Shown here: piece by piece, positions 21,082 to 31,135 of the stretch
Position numbering within the stretch: the first letter of the stretch is position 1
Layout: each line of letters begins with the position of its first letter
Assembly: GCA_024734495.1 (NCBI GenBank)
Contig: JALMQS010000104.1
Location: 372,001-436,000 of the forward strand
Direction: 5' to 3'
DNA length: 64,000 nucleotides
Origin: Forficula auricularia
Lineage: Eukaryota; Arthropoda; Insecta; Dermaptera; Forficulidae
Notes under the pieces: model-generated
What the model saw: only the letters and a program-made list of their open reading frames with translations
What the model was told of the DNA's origin: nothing
Database searches by the model: none
Made by a program: the position numbers and the translations under genes

Positions 21082-22457
21082 TCACAGACCACAAGCCGCT
21101 GGAAAGTCTGAAGGTAAAGGCCAGAACGGATGAACCATTGGGGGACCTAATTTTCTATCTTTCACAATACTCATTCAAAATTATATACGAGCCCGGAAAA
21201 ACAAACATAGAGGCGGATGCTCTATCGAGAAATCCGGTGCTGGAAAGTTTTGAAAATGAAGAAGATGTACTAAAAGTAGTAAACATGGTTACAATGGAGG
21301 ACATCGTAAATGATCAAATCCGAAATAAAAATGAACTGGAAACTTCGAAGAATGTAGTAAAGAAAGGAAATATATGTTTTAAAAATCTAAATAAAAGAAC
21401 AAGGATATATGTTTCGGAAATGTTTGGAGAAAAATTAATAAATAAAATCCACGAATACTATGGACATATTGGAATGCAGCACTTGTTAAATAAAATAAGA
21501 CCGCAATACTATTTTAAGAATATGGACGCCATGGTAGAAAGATTTTGTAAACAATGCAATGACTGTATCGAAGGCAAATCCAGAAGAGGCAGAACATTAG
21601 GAAATCCCTCGCAGTTAGGACCGGCGACCAGGCCATATCAGATAATGTCAATTGACACAATCGGAGGATTTACAGGGTACAACTCTAAAAAAAAATACAT
21701 GCATATTTTAGTAGATCACTTCACAAGATTTGTTTTTGGTTCAACATCCACGACACAAACAGCCAAAGATTTCATAAAACTAATAGAACCCATCACGAAA
21801 AAGAACAAAATAGACACACTGCTCGGGGATCAGTACGCGGGAATAAACTCTAGAGAATTCAAAGAATATTTAAAAGAAAAGAACATAAAAATGATATTCA
21901 CGTGTACTGACTGTCCAGAATCAAACGGGCTAAATGAAAGGCTAAATCAATCTATAACTAACAGATTAAGAGTGAAGATAAACAGTGAGAAGAATAAAAA
22001 AAGATCATGGGCAATAATAGCAGAGGAATGTATAGAAGAATACAATAAAACAACACACTCCATAACAAGATTTCCACAAGCATATCTGCTCCGAGGAGAA
22101 AGATCGGAGATCGTTCCGGAAAGTCTGCAGGCAGAAGAAAACTTAGAAGAAAACAGTAAAAAGGCACTGGAAAACTCCATTAAAAATTTCGAGGTAAATG
22201 CAAAAAGATTAAGCAAAAACAGAAAAGAACATACGTTTAAGAAGAATGATTTGGTTTATATAGAAATGGGAAACAAGTTAAACAGAAGAAAACTAGACAA
22301 AGTAAGGAGAGGTCCGTACAAAATAATTCAAAGAATTTCAAATTCAGTTTACGAAGTAAACCTGGCAAAAAGAGGTAAAAACGCCACACTATTTCATATC
22401 AAGAAATTGCTTCCTTATCTCCGCAGTGCGGAAGAAAATCTGGGGGGGGAGATGTAA
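21009..22457 (+). CDS. LTR retrotransposon Pol: RNase H end and integrase
   Basis: Begins inside RNase H (AIKEAIVYWQHWLLD, then ITDHKPLESL with the last catalytic D). Integrase follows: a zinc-binding HHCC module (HEYYGHIG ... FCKQCNDC, ~21450-21570), then the DDE core. The first D is in MSIDTIGG, the second in LLGDQYAG, and E follows after exactly 35 residues in NGLNERLNQ, giving D,D35E. The C-terminus (FKKNDLVYIEMGNKLNRRKLDKVRRGPYKI) is the basic GPY/F-type module typical of gypsy integrases; no chromodomain is visible after it. The first ATG here is only the first methionine after the one-base break upstream; the stop lies at the polypurine tract and 3' LTR. Confidence 0.88.
   Translation: MECLAIKEAIVYWQHWLLDRNFTVITDHKPLESLKVKARTDEPLGDLIFYLSQYSFKIIYEPGKTNIEADALSRNPVLESFENEEDVLKVVNMVTMEDIVNDQIRNKNELETSKNVVKKGNICFKNLNKRTRIYVSEMFGEKLINKIHEYYGHIGMQHLLNKIRPQYYFKNMDAMVERFCKQCNDCIEGKSRRGRTLGNPSQLGPATRPYQIMSIDTIGGFTGYNSKKKYMHILVDHFTRFVFGSTSTTQTAKDFIKLIEPITKKNKIDTLLGDQYAGINSREFKEYLKEKNIKMIFTCTDCPESNGLNERLNQSITNRLRVKINSEKNKKRSWAIIAEECIEEYNKTTHSITRFPQAYLLRGERSEIVPESLQAEENLEENSKKALENSIKNFEVNAKRLSKNRKEHTFKKNDLVYIEMGNKLNRRKLDKVRRGPYKIIQRISNSVYEVNLAKRGKNATLFHIKKLLPYLRSAEENLGGEM
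22441..22452 (+). other. polypurine tract
   Basis: A G-rich purine run (GGGGGGGGAGA) immediately before the TG of the 3' LTR, the usual plus-strand primer. It overlaps the last codons of pol. Confidence 0.8.
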
Positions 22458-22828
22458 ATTTGAAATTAACGCCAAAATGACAAAGCACGGAACGCCCTCA
22501 GAAGGAGAGGAGAAGAATCAAATATCTAACCTTAACATGTCTTTTTGATATCATTTTATAATATAGTATTATATAGAGTCTTATAAGAATTTAATATTAT
22601 AATAGAAATAATTGTAACACTGTAAATATATTATTATTCTAAATTATATTTAGAATAAATAAAGGACATTGAATTTTGATTCTTCTTTATAGGTAATTAA
22701 TCATGTTCATTCAAACAATATTGTATTATATATGTAAATAATATTTCTGACAATATATTCTTCTTTATAGCTGAATCAATCTTTAATTACCTGTCAAAAC
22801 CCCACGGGAAAGAATAAACCTTATTACA
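22453..22828 (+). repeat. 3' LTR
   Basis: 376 bp, same ends as the 5' LTR, about three differences over the length. Confidence 0.92.
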
Positions 22829-23380
22829 TACATATTTACACAATTTGTGTTGAACAAAACCGAGAGGTGAACCACGACCTAATATCGTGTACACCTACTT
22901 CCACTTCCACTTTCATTTCCAAATAGAAAACAATAGAGGAAGGGGCATTATCTAATGAATTCCAAAATAATTCCACATAATTCCAAAGACGGTGTACACC
23001 TAATTCCAATCGCGGTTCACCCCTCGAACAAATGTATTCCCTTGATCCATGGACCGCCTGGAAGGATTCTGAATTGAACACAATAGGTTATTTAGGTACA
23101 TGAATATAGGTAGATTTTTACTTTTACTAAATAAGATTGGGAGACCTATTCTTAAAAAAAATCGATGTCTTCTATCTCTGTGAAACTACATATTTTTATT
23201 TGTATTTATAAATTTGAAAATTAAGTTATTAATACACCGGATTTTAATAATTATGTATATTTATGATTTTTATCAAATGAGGTGTTGCAAGATACAGGAT
23301 GTTCAAAAAATAGAGATTTAAAAGGCGGATAATACATTTCAAAACAATAAAAAAGTTCATATAAATATATGTCCGGAAAT
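22829..23380. repeat. unassigned repeat DNA; short inverted repeat at 22857-23025
   Basis: CGAGAGGTGAACCACGA (22861) has an imperfect inverted partner CGCGGTTCACCCCTCG near 23010-23026, and GTGTACACCTA occurs in both halves. It looks like a small foldback remnant. The rest is AT-rich with no gene. Confidence 0.45.
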
Positions 23381-23490
23381 GCCTAGTTTGGGGGTGGGGT
23401 GTGAGGGTGGGTTCGGGGTGAGGGTCCAGGGGGTGTAGCCCCCTGGCTAGTAAGAGGGCCGCAGAAGCCGGGCTTTGCAGCTAGTATATA
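23381..23490 (+). mobile_element. Helitron 3' terminus (truncated element)
   Basis: A G-rich stretch, a short hairpin (GGGCCGCAGAAGCCGGGC) and then CAGCTAG followed by T match the Helitron 3' rule (hairpin then CTRR, insertion before T). Closely resembles the 3' end at 24840-24913. Confidence 0.6.
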
Positions 23491-23545
23491 TATAAAATTA
23501 ATAACTTTTAAGGAGTTAGGTGTTGGTTCTAGATGAAACATTTTA

Positions 23546-24913
23546 ATCAATATAATAAAAATGAATTTCTGTTCTTTGTAAGCGTAGATCTCTCAAATGC
23601 CTGGAGCGATTTGGCTAATTTTTTTTTAAATGTTCGTAATAGTCCAATTCAGGTTAATATGTAAAAAAAAATTGGAAAAGTTGCCCGTAAAATTGGAAAA
23701 TTCAGGAAAAACTAAAAAAATTCAGGTTAGCCAACATAGCTTGCCAAACATTAAAAGAACTAATCTAGCAAAAAAAACAATGTTGGCGGCCCTGTTTCTA
23801 ACCACATTATCGTTGAAGAAGAATTTAATACTGCAACAAAGATTTAAAAAAACTATCTATTTTTTTAAAGTACATTTAAAACCAAAAATTAAAAAAAATC
23901 GTCATGATAGCTAAATTTTGAAAAAGTTATGAATATTTAAAAAAAGATATTTTTTCAAAAATTCCTAACTTCTTTTGGGTTAGGTGAAAAAATTTAAAAA
24001 AATTCTGAAAACCGTCTTTAATATGGTAGAAAAAAATAAAAAAGTTTCAGCCAAGCTTTTGATTATATATATATATCGATGAAAAATATTTAATTTAAAA
24101 TAAAATTTGTTATTTAAAAATCATTTTTCTTAAAAATACCCTTGGGAATATCACCTCATCTTTTTTCTATTGTATTTAAGACCCTCAGCTATTTCAAAAG
24201 AACTAAGCCTTTTGTCTTTTGTATTCGAGCTCCTTCATTCATTTTAATATTATTTATTTATTTCAAAGTTAATTATAAAGGATTATTGAAACTATACTAA
24301 CTAAACTAACTGAAAGGAATTAATTGGCTTTTGGAATTTCTTTAAAAATATATTTTAAAGAATAAAACCAAAATTCAATTAACCCGTAGAATTCTTTAAA
24401 GAAAACAAAATCATTTGAAAACCCATTGTTATATTGTTTTGAAATCTAAGAAATTTCAGCCTATTGAAATTATTAAAAACCTATTGTGAGCCTAATTAAA
24501 CCTAAATTTTCTATAATCTAATAATAAGCTTTAAAAGTTTATTATTTTTAATTTTTTAATTGGATAATTCTCCCCAAATGACGATTTTTACCTTAATTAT
24601 TGAATTTTTACAAGAAAAAACTTTATTAATTTAAGTTGAAAGGTTCTTTTTGCCGAATAATTGAGTAGCAGAAGGGGACAATAAAATATAGTCTTCTGCT
24701 GGAAAAATGAATTTGTTAAATTCATTCATAAAGAGATATAGGTACTTTGTCCTCTTCATCAATCTATTACAATTAATTCACAAGAGATAATATATGAAAG
24801 TGTTCTTTACACGTGTACAAAACATCAATAAAACAGCCATGTGGGGGTCCAGGGGGCAAAGCCACCTGGCTAGTAAGAGGCCCGCCGAAGGCGGGCCTTG
24901 AAGCTAGTATAAT
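23546..24913 (+). mobile_element. non-autonomous Helitron
   Basis: The 5' end, ATAATAAAAATGAATTTCTG then AGATCTCTCAAATGCCTGG, recurs at 32855 and (minus strand) at 38930. The 3' end has the hairpin GGCCCGCCGAAGGCGGGCC (24895-24907 region) and ends in CTAG before T. About 1.37 kb, no Rep/helicase coding; the small frame at 23630-23914 is lysine-rich and unrecognised. No terminal inverted repeats or target duplication, as expected. Confidence 0.75.
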
Positions 24914-24973
24914 AATAAAACTTGAGCAAGATGCAGTAGTTTCACAAAAAGAAATAAAACAAAATTGAGTTTT

Positions 24974-25014
24974 GAATTCGACATATTTCGGGGTGAGCCC
25001 ATCATCAGGAGTCA
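24974..25014 (-). ncRNA. hammerhead-ribozyme-like motif, locus C left arm
   Basis: Minus strand CTGATGA (plus 25002-25008), stem II GGG/CCC, GAAA, then TATGTC. Core intact; stem III slightly changed from the right arm. Confidence 0.6.
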
Positions 25015-25030
25015 AAGAAAACAGTTTTCT

Positions 25031-25074
25031 TTGGCTCCTGATGATGGGCTCACACCCGAAATATATCGAATTCA
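25031..25074 (+). ncRNA. hammerhead-ribozyme-like motif, locus C right arm
   Basis: CTGATGA at 25038-25044; stem II GGG/CCC with loop CTCACA; GAA followed by self-complementary ATATAT and C25067 (predicted cleavage). Stem I is weak here. Confidence 0.65.
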
Positions 25075-25146
25075 AAACTCAATTTTGTTTTATTTCTTTT
25101 TTTGTGAAACCTACCTCGCATCTTGCTCAAGTTTTATTATTATATA

Positions 25147-25870
25147 AAATTAAGGTTTTGTCTGTACATTGGTCCAAATCAAGCAAAATTTTTGTTGCAC
25201 ACATTTCAAGCAAAGTCATGAACGAAAACATCCTCAACAAAATTCCTGTCTGTCTGTTTGTCTGTTTCCGTGGTTTCCGCGAAAAGTTGGTCACGATTCA
25301 CGTAAAAACAGCTGAAGGGATTATTATGAAATTTCATATTTGGATTTTATACCTTAAATTAAATTATTAATACAATAAAATACATATTTATAATGAAATA
25401 TGGATTAAACATTTCCATAAAATGTAACCTATTTAAATAAAAAATTATTTGACTAAAAACAGATTTTTTTAATAGAGCTCTTTTTTTGGGTCTTTTACAA
25501 AAATATAACCCTAAAACGAGGGTACTTGAACACCGACGATTCCTTAATAATTCACTGCATCTCTTTCAATAGTGTAATCGTGAATTTAGTTGGATTTCTG
25601 TTAGATCGGCATTCGATAGTCAGAGCTGTCTATTCGAATGCATAACCACAAGGGGCTTTCTAAAGTGATTGTATATATTTTGATTGAAATTAAAGGAGGA
25701 TTGATTTTAAGCGTGTCACAAATAATTCCATATTTTTTTTTAAGAATGAAGTGACAAGTACAGAAATCTATCTCACTCACACTTAAGCTACAATACAGTA
25801 TATTGATCTTTTTCACAACGTCAGATAACTTGAGTCTTTAGATTTTTTGTAAAATTTTTTGTTGCATTAC
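25147..25870. other. no gene recognised
   Basis: 25235-25320 (CTGTCTGTCTGTTTGTCTG, then TTTCCGCGAAAAGTTGGTCA) resembles insect Helitron-type 5' regions. 25330-25470 is shared with 12320-12430. The open frame 25601-25816 has no recognisable features. Confidence 0.4.
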
Positions 25871-25875
25871 AGGCT

Positions 25876-26250
25876 GTTAGGGGCTTCCATATAATACATC
25901 GCCCACTAAGGGGGAGGGGCATCTCAGATTTGTGACAAAATGTAACACGGGGGCCCGGGGATCTTAAAAATTGGTCATATTAAAAAAAATTCAAATATAT
26001 TTATTAGATTTTAGATTATTATTATTCCAACATGAAAATGATGGTAAAATAAATCTAGACAAAAATTTATAAGCAAGCAATTTTTAGTAAAAACATTTAA
26101 ATTTTCTACAATGATTAAATTATAGGGTATAAAAGTGATAGTGCGACGTCACAATACAGATGGGCTCACAGAATGTGACACAGGGTCAGGGGTCAGGGCG
26201 GCCTAAAAATCTTGAAATTCGTGTGACGTAATTTATGGACGTCCCCTTAC
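25876..26250. mobile_element. small TIR element
   Basis: Left end TTAGGGGCTTCCATATAATAC and right end complement TAAGGGGACGTCCATAAATTA are inverted versions of one sequence. No coding; superfamily not determined. Confidence 0.5.
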
Positions 26251-26469
26251 GAGAATCCCCGAAAGACTAAATAAAATATATAACCTGATGGGACTTTCTA
26301 ACACAGTATGGGCATTTTAATAAAATAAATATACTTATATAATTGTGAGATGGTATAGAATCAAATCTCTATATATTTTTCTACATCTCGAAATTTGTGA
26401 GTGTACACCTCTTAGAAAATCACTTCTGGTATAAACTCTTTGATTATAATAAATATAATGCATTGTTAA

Positions 26470-27055
26470 CAACATTTAGGGAAAGGGGTATTAGTTTATA
26501 GTGAAACATATTAAACACAGGAGTTTTTAAATGGTTATAGTGATGTTTCAGAAGAATATGGGATAACTGTGTCAGTGAAGCTGGGTTTCCTGTAGGTTTG
26601 ATATTTTATATGATTATTATTAATAGTGATTTGAAGGTCAAGAAAGGGGATGGTTTTGTTGCCTAATTCACTTGTGAATTGAATTTTTGGATTTAGAGAG
26701 TTTAGGTATGTTTGAAATGGAACAATTTGTCTCTTTGTACCTCACCACACCACCAGCATATCATCCACATATCGCTTCCAGAACTTTATATATTGGAAGT
26801 AAGTGTTATTGGGACTTAAAATAGTATCCTCGTGGTGTGACATGTAAATTTCAGCTAAGAGGGGCTCAAGGGGCTTCCCATTGTGAGTCCATCATTTTGT
26901 TTATAGCAAGTTTTATTAAAAAGGAAATAAGTTTTATCTAGACATAGGTTAATTAATTTTTGAATATCTATTATTTTTGGAGGGTCCTGGATGTTTTTCT
27001 TAAGAAATTGAGTCAATATATTTTTTTATATCAATGATTGGAATGGAAGGGAATA
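26470..27055 (-). pseudogene. Penelope-like element reverse transcriptase fragment
   Basis: Minus-strand translation without a start gives IDIQKLINLCLDKTYFLFN, then QNDGLTMGSPLSP, the hallmark motif of Penelope-like RT, and, after a short frame break, FWKRYVDDMLVVW with the catalytic YxDD. FLNSLNPKIQFTSE-like and KTIPFLDLQITINNN follow, then YRKPSFTDTVIPYSS, also typical of the family. At least two frameshifts and one stop (after VVW) make it dead. The C-terminal GIY-YIG endonuclease is missing. It interrupts the 3' flank of IR3 relative to the uninterrupted flank of IR2, so it inserted after the receptor duplication. Penelope-like elements are known carriers of hammerhead ribozymes, which fits the ribozyme-bearing foldbacks here. 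Confidence 0.82.
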
Positions 27056-27202
27056 AATTAATGTATTATTGGTGACTTGGAATACAATGTGGTTGTGAGT
27101 TTCAAATTACGGATAAATAGATTGGAAAATCTACCATAAAAGATACCTTCTACTCCAATGCAGCCATTAAAATTGAATCCTTTTATTTTCACAATTCAAG
27201 AG

Positions 27203-28960
27203 TTAATTCTGACTTAAAGATGTTGTACCTTGATGAAGAATCCAATATTTTGATATACATTCCAAAATAAATACAAAAGTTGATATGGATAGACCAATGA
27301 ATAGAATAATGAAAGCAATTTGGAGATCGTCCATAGTGAATACTTTGACAGGTGGTTCTTCTTTTTCTTGAAATAGTTTTGTAACCAATTTTTTCCACTC
27401 AGTTATATGTCCCGCCCACTGGCCGATTCCACTCTCGTAATAAGACAATAATAATTGATGCATTTGTTGTTCGAATGGAAACGAGTCATAATAAAGAGGA
27501 TACGAGCCAATTGCCTCTTCTACAACATGCAACTTTTTTGATAAAGTTGGAATTTTATTAATCATCAAACGCGCGGATTCACAGGACGTTATCAGTGCAT
27601 AGCCTGAATGGATAAAAACGTCGTCTAATGATCGAATGGGCTGAAAATCAACATTAAAATCACTAAACACTAATTGACTTCTGATTTCTGTAAATTTATC
27701 ATAGTGTTTGAAATATTTTGGAGTCATACTGAAAATCAAAAAGCATGAATAAATACTTGTACAAATAATGGATAAATTTTGATCTTTGATTTGTTTAATT
27801 TCATTGATAGATGGGTATACTGGAGGTACATGTATATTCTTATACAAATTACTCTGGAACCCTGTGATGATCACAATTGACATTAACATCAACAGTCCGG
27901 CTAGAAACCTGTGCGAATTGCTATTCAACGAAGGTAACCAGGAAATTGGTTCTGTAACTATTAGACTGTACATTTGAGACAAAGACAGAGTCAGAGAATT
28001 TTGTTTATTGAGGAAAAGCCAGGCCAGTCCGGAGATAAACCACATGACAGTCAACATCACCCACACTTTCCAATGAAAACACCAAATTATGACCTCCCAT
28101 TTCGGTCTATCCGTTCCCTTTTGAACTACAAAACACATTGACATTATACTATAAGCGTCTACATTCAATTCAACATCACATGGATCAACAAATATTAGTG
28201 CATGCCACATAGGAGGTTTATTCGTAGAATCTACATCAACCATATTCCACTTTTCAAACCAAATCTTACGAAAAAATTCTAGTGAAGTTTTCTCACTAAC
28301 ACTGTTTGTTCTCGGTTCATCATTTGTAGAATAAAATGCAATTACGGCGTTATGTAAATTCGGCTTTTTATTGAAATATGCATCTTTGATATTCTCGATT
28401 TTTTCACCAGGCTTTTCAGACCAAGGAGCACGAGTCCAGATTTCATATTCATTGGAACAATTCTTCTGGAAATGAAATAAAATGATCGATTGAAAAAAAT
28501 CATCCCAGAAATATTTTTTTGATATTTTATTTAAAGAGTTCTTTGTTGAACAAGTAGAATAGTCTTCTCTTAAATCAATATAAAAGAGAATCTTATTCCT
28601 TGGCGATGTGCTCCGGATTTTTATATTCAATTCCGTAAATAGAATGTTGATTTCTCTTCTTGGTGGGAACCCTAACAACTTACTTTGATTATTCCCTGTT
28701 ATAACCAACGGCCAATTTTCACTAAACACTTTACACATATCTTGAAAATATGAATATAGACGCTCCTCCGAATTTTCTATCACAATTGTCTCTTTATCCG
28801 AATTGAAATGCAGCTTCGAAATGTTAACGAGTAGATCAAAGTTGTTTTTACTTGTCACAAACTTGGCTTCATTTCGTTTTATATTAAATATTATTAATAT
28901 TAACAATAGATATATAATATACATGATTAATATTTTACAGCAGGTGCTTTCTCTTCTCAT
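27203..28960 (-). CDS. divergent ionotropic receptor, intact copy 3 (IR3)
   Basis: A single 585-codon open frame without introns. Residues ~10-30 are a hydrophobic signal/anchor (ILIMYIIYLLLILIIF). An extracellular ligand-binding half follows to ~290. TM1 is at ~300-320 (WVMLTVMWFISGLAWLFL), the pore region around 330-345 (MYSLIVTEPISWLP), TM2 at ~350-372 (GLLMLMSIVIITGFQSNLY, the place of the SYTANLAAF motif in glutamate receptors). The second ligand-binding half is ~375-540 and TM3 ~545-572 (LQIAFIILFIGLSISTFVF). This is the lig_chan layout of insect ionotropic receptors, cation channels of chemosensory dendrites. The canonical glutamate-binding R/T/D residues are not obvious, as usual for divergent members. 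IR1 and IR2 start further upstream (MNRVSLIYN..., MSLIYN...), so an upstream start or exon cannot be excluded. Ligand unknown. Confidence 0.85.
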   Translation of the reverse strand: MRRESTCCKILIMYIIYLLLILIIFNIKRNEAKFVTSKNNFDLLVNISKLHFNSDKETIVIENSEERLYSYFQDMCKVFSENWPLVITGNNQSKLLGFPPRREINILFTELNIKIRSTSPRNKILFYIDLREDYSTCSTKNSLNKISKKYFWDDFFQSIILFHFQKNCSNEYEIWTRAPWSEKPGEKIENIKDAYFNKKPNLHNAVIAFYSTNDEPRTNSVSEKTSLEFFRKIWFEKWNMVDVDSTNKPPMWHALIFVDPCDVELNVDAYSIMSMCFVVQKGTDRPKWEVIIWCFHWKVWVMLTVMWFISGLAWLFLNKQNSLTLSLSQMYSLIVTEPISWLPSLNSNSHRFLAGLLMLMSIVIITGFQSNLYKNIHVPPVYPSINEIKQIKDQNLSIICTSIYSCFLIFSMTPKYFKHYDKFTEIRSQLVFSDFNVDFQPIRSLDDVFIHSGYALITSCESARLMINKIPTLSKKLHVVEEAIGSYPLYYDSFPFEQQMHQLLLSYYESGIGQWAGHITEWKKLVTKLFQEKEEPPVKVFTMDDLQIAFIILFIGLSISTFVFILECISKYWILHQGTTSLSQN

Positions 28961-29269
28961 ACTCTTTAAACACTGAATATGGACATCGTTAGAAAATAAT
29001 ATTTAACATGCAACTCTTCTTTTTTTATAGAGTATAATTATTTTCATTGATAATATCAATATGAATTTACAACTCATCTAAAAGTCTATTTAGTTTCAAT
29101 ATACGCACTTTGTTTTTGTTTTCCATTCTTTTTTTATAAATCCATATTTCAGCAATTACTAGACCACTACTTCCAAATCCATTAATTTATTATTCCTACA
29201 GTGCTTTTGAAATATTTTTAAAATGCTATTTCAAAATACTTTCACATATATATTCTATATGATGTAATG
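28961..29269. other. 5' flank of IR3; no gene
   Basis: Resembles the upstream flanks of IR1. No separate gene seen. Confidence 0.45.
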
Positions 29270-29277
29270 ATATAGGA

Positions 29278-30137
29278 TAGTGGTTCTTCACTTTTTATTA
29301 GTCGCGACCCCCTTAAAATCCGAAAGTAAATTCGCGGTCCCCTTAAAATCCTAAAAAAAATTCGCATGCCCCCCCCCATTACGTAACATACTCGTAAGTA
29401 CTTGTAAAAAAAAAACTCAAATGTAACAATAATTCATAAATAAATACAAAATCAGAATTTAACATAACATTTATATGTATATAGTGAATTCAAACTTAAA
29501 TCCTTTATCAATTCAATGAGAGTGTCATCGTGGGTTGGTGATAAATTGGTTTTATCCCCATTACACAAACATTAGTACTTTATTTCAATACTTTTTTAGT
29601 TTTTTCTAAATATCTTGAAAATGACTTAACCAATTTTTATGAAACTTAATATCCTAATTAAGTACCTTGTGGACCACAAACAAGGTTAAATAAAATTTTT
29701 AGTAAAATAATATTTTAAAGTACTTTACTCTAGAGTAATTTAGCACTTTTTTTAAATTCTTTATTTTAAATTCATTTAAATTTATTCATTTGACCGGTTT
29801 AATGTAGCTAAAGAATCGATTGTTATTTTTTATTTTAAGTCGATTCCTCCATGTCTTCAGCAATGGTTACCAATAAAATCCGAAACGTCAAAAATCCAAT
29901 GTAGAATGGTTATTGCTCAAGTAATAGATGAGAATCGATCACTATTTTTCAATTTAAGTCAATATGGACTTAAAATAGCAAGTGATATCTGATTAATAAT
30001 AAAGGAATAAACATATTAATATTTCAAATGACTTTGGATAAAGTTTAGCAACGATCTGTTGCAGTTTATTTTATTTGTAAAGATATAAAAACTTAAAAAA
30101 TTATAATATTATCGCGGCCCCCTGTTAAGAATCGCTG
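29278..30137. mobile_element. hAT-type non-autonomous element with 8-bp target duplication
   Basis: Ends TAGTGGTTCTTCACTTTTTA and the complement CAGCGATTCTTAACAGGGGG are hAT-like, each followed by a CGCGACCCC/CGCGGCCCC stretch. ATATAGGA flanks both sides (29270-29277 and 30138-30145). 860 bp, no transposase frame. Confidence 0.82.
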
Positions 30138-30258
30138 ATATAGGATATGACATGAAGTATTGCGATCGCTTTGCCTGGATCCTGGCACTTTGAGAGCTTC
30201 TATCTCCAAAGTGAAAAAAATTAATTTCACTTTGTGAGAGGAATCAAATGCCCTTAAT

Positions 30259-31135
30259 AGATCAAGAGCCCACGACGGCCAGACCTTCGTTATTTTATAA
30301 AAGCTGAAAGTTTTTCTGTGCATGTCCCCTATACAGGCAAGAACGACCAGCAACTATAGAGTTTGGGTTGTGGTTACTTTGGCAGGTAACAGGTAATAAA
30401 GGTGTATAAAATAGTACTTTAAATTCGTTAAAGTATAAAGCTCAATTTTTTTATATTTTCTTCGGGATAACTTTAGAAATCTCGTCATCCATTTCCGGAC
30501 ACTTATGACATTTGCTACCCCTTGCCAGACTCCCCTAAACTTTCTTTTTGATTTTAAGTCGATTCTTCCACGTTTTCAGTAGAGGTTGCCATTAATAGTC
30601 AAAACAACAAAAATGGAATGCAATAAGGTTATTCCTCTAGTATTAGACAAGAATCGATGGTTATTTTTGATTTTAAGACGATTCCTCCATGTCTTCACCA
30701 ATGGTTATCAATAATAACCGAAATGTCAAAAATCTATGTAAAAACCATTAAAACTGTCCGCCTATTGAGGTAACATTTTTTTATAGGTCGCCAAGTAACA
30801 TATATAAAATTTATCTTTTATATTATAACGAAAGTATAATTATAATTTATTAAAGTTTAGGGGTGTCTGGCAGGGGGTAGCAACTGTCATAAGTGTCCGG
30901 CAATGGATGACGAGATTTCTAAAGTTATCCCGAAGAAAATATAAAAAAATTGAGCTTTATACTTTAACGAATTTAAAGTACTATTTTATACACCTTTATT
31001 ACCTGTTACCTGCCAAAGTAACCACAACCCAAACTCTATAGTCGCTGGTCGTTCTTACCTGTATATGGGACATTCACAGAAAAACTTTCAGCTTTTATAA
31101 AATAACGAAGGTCTGGCCGTCGTGGGCTCTTGGGC
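30259..31135. mobile_element. foldback element with ~285-bp arms
   Basis: 30259-30545 and 30850-31135 are near-perfect inverted copies (GAGCCCACGACGGCCAGACC outside; CTCGTCATCC...inside). The ~300-bp spacer contains a repeat also present at 29817-29960 and 33340-33590 (GATTCCTCCATGTCTTCA). No coding of note; the 30093-30353 frame is incidental. Confidence 0.85.

Larger units (their letters stand above)
17764..22828 (+). mobile_element. nearly intact Ty3/gypsy-type LTR retrotransposon with 376-bp LTRs
   Basis: Two 376-bp LTRs (TGTAAATTTG ... CTTATTACA) differ at about three positions by eye, so the insertion is young. Both sides carry the 4-bp duplication TACA (17760-17763 and 22829-22832). 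Between them stand gag, protease/RT/RNase H and integrase in gypsy order. One base is missing from an A run near 20994, splitting pol; otherwise the element looks complete. Confidence 0.93.
24914..25146. mobile_element. foldback element with hammerhead-like arms (locus C)
   Basis: A ~230-bp palindrome. The outer arms begin ATAATAATAAAACTTGAGCA; inner arms carry mirror-image hammerhead cores. It sits exactly at the T after the Helitron CTAG end, so one inserted at the edge of the other. A truncated relative is at 49130-49235. Confidence 0.8.

Noticed and set aside
27786..27977. 63-codon plus-strand frame inside IR3
   Set aside because: Antisense shadow of the receptor gene.
30710..30750. Hammerhead at GGTTAT...ATAACCGAAATGTC
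   Set aside because: Stem II and GAAA look right but the CTGANGA core is absent; kept only as a possible relic.
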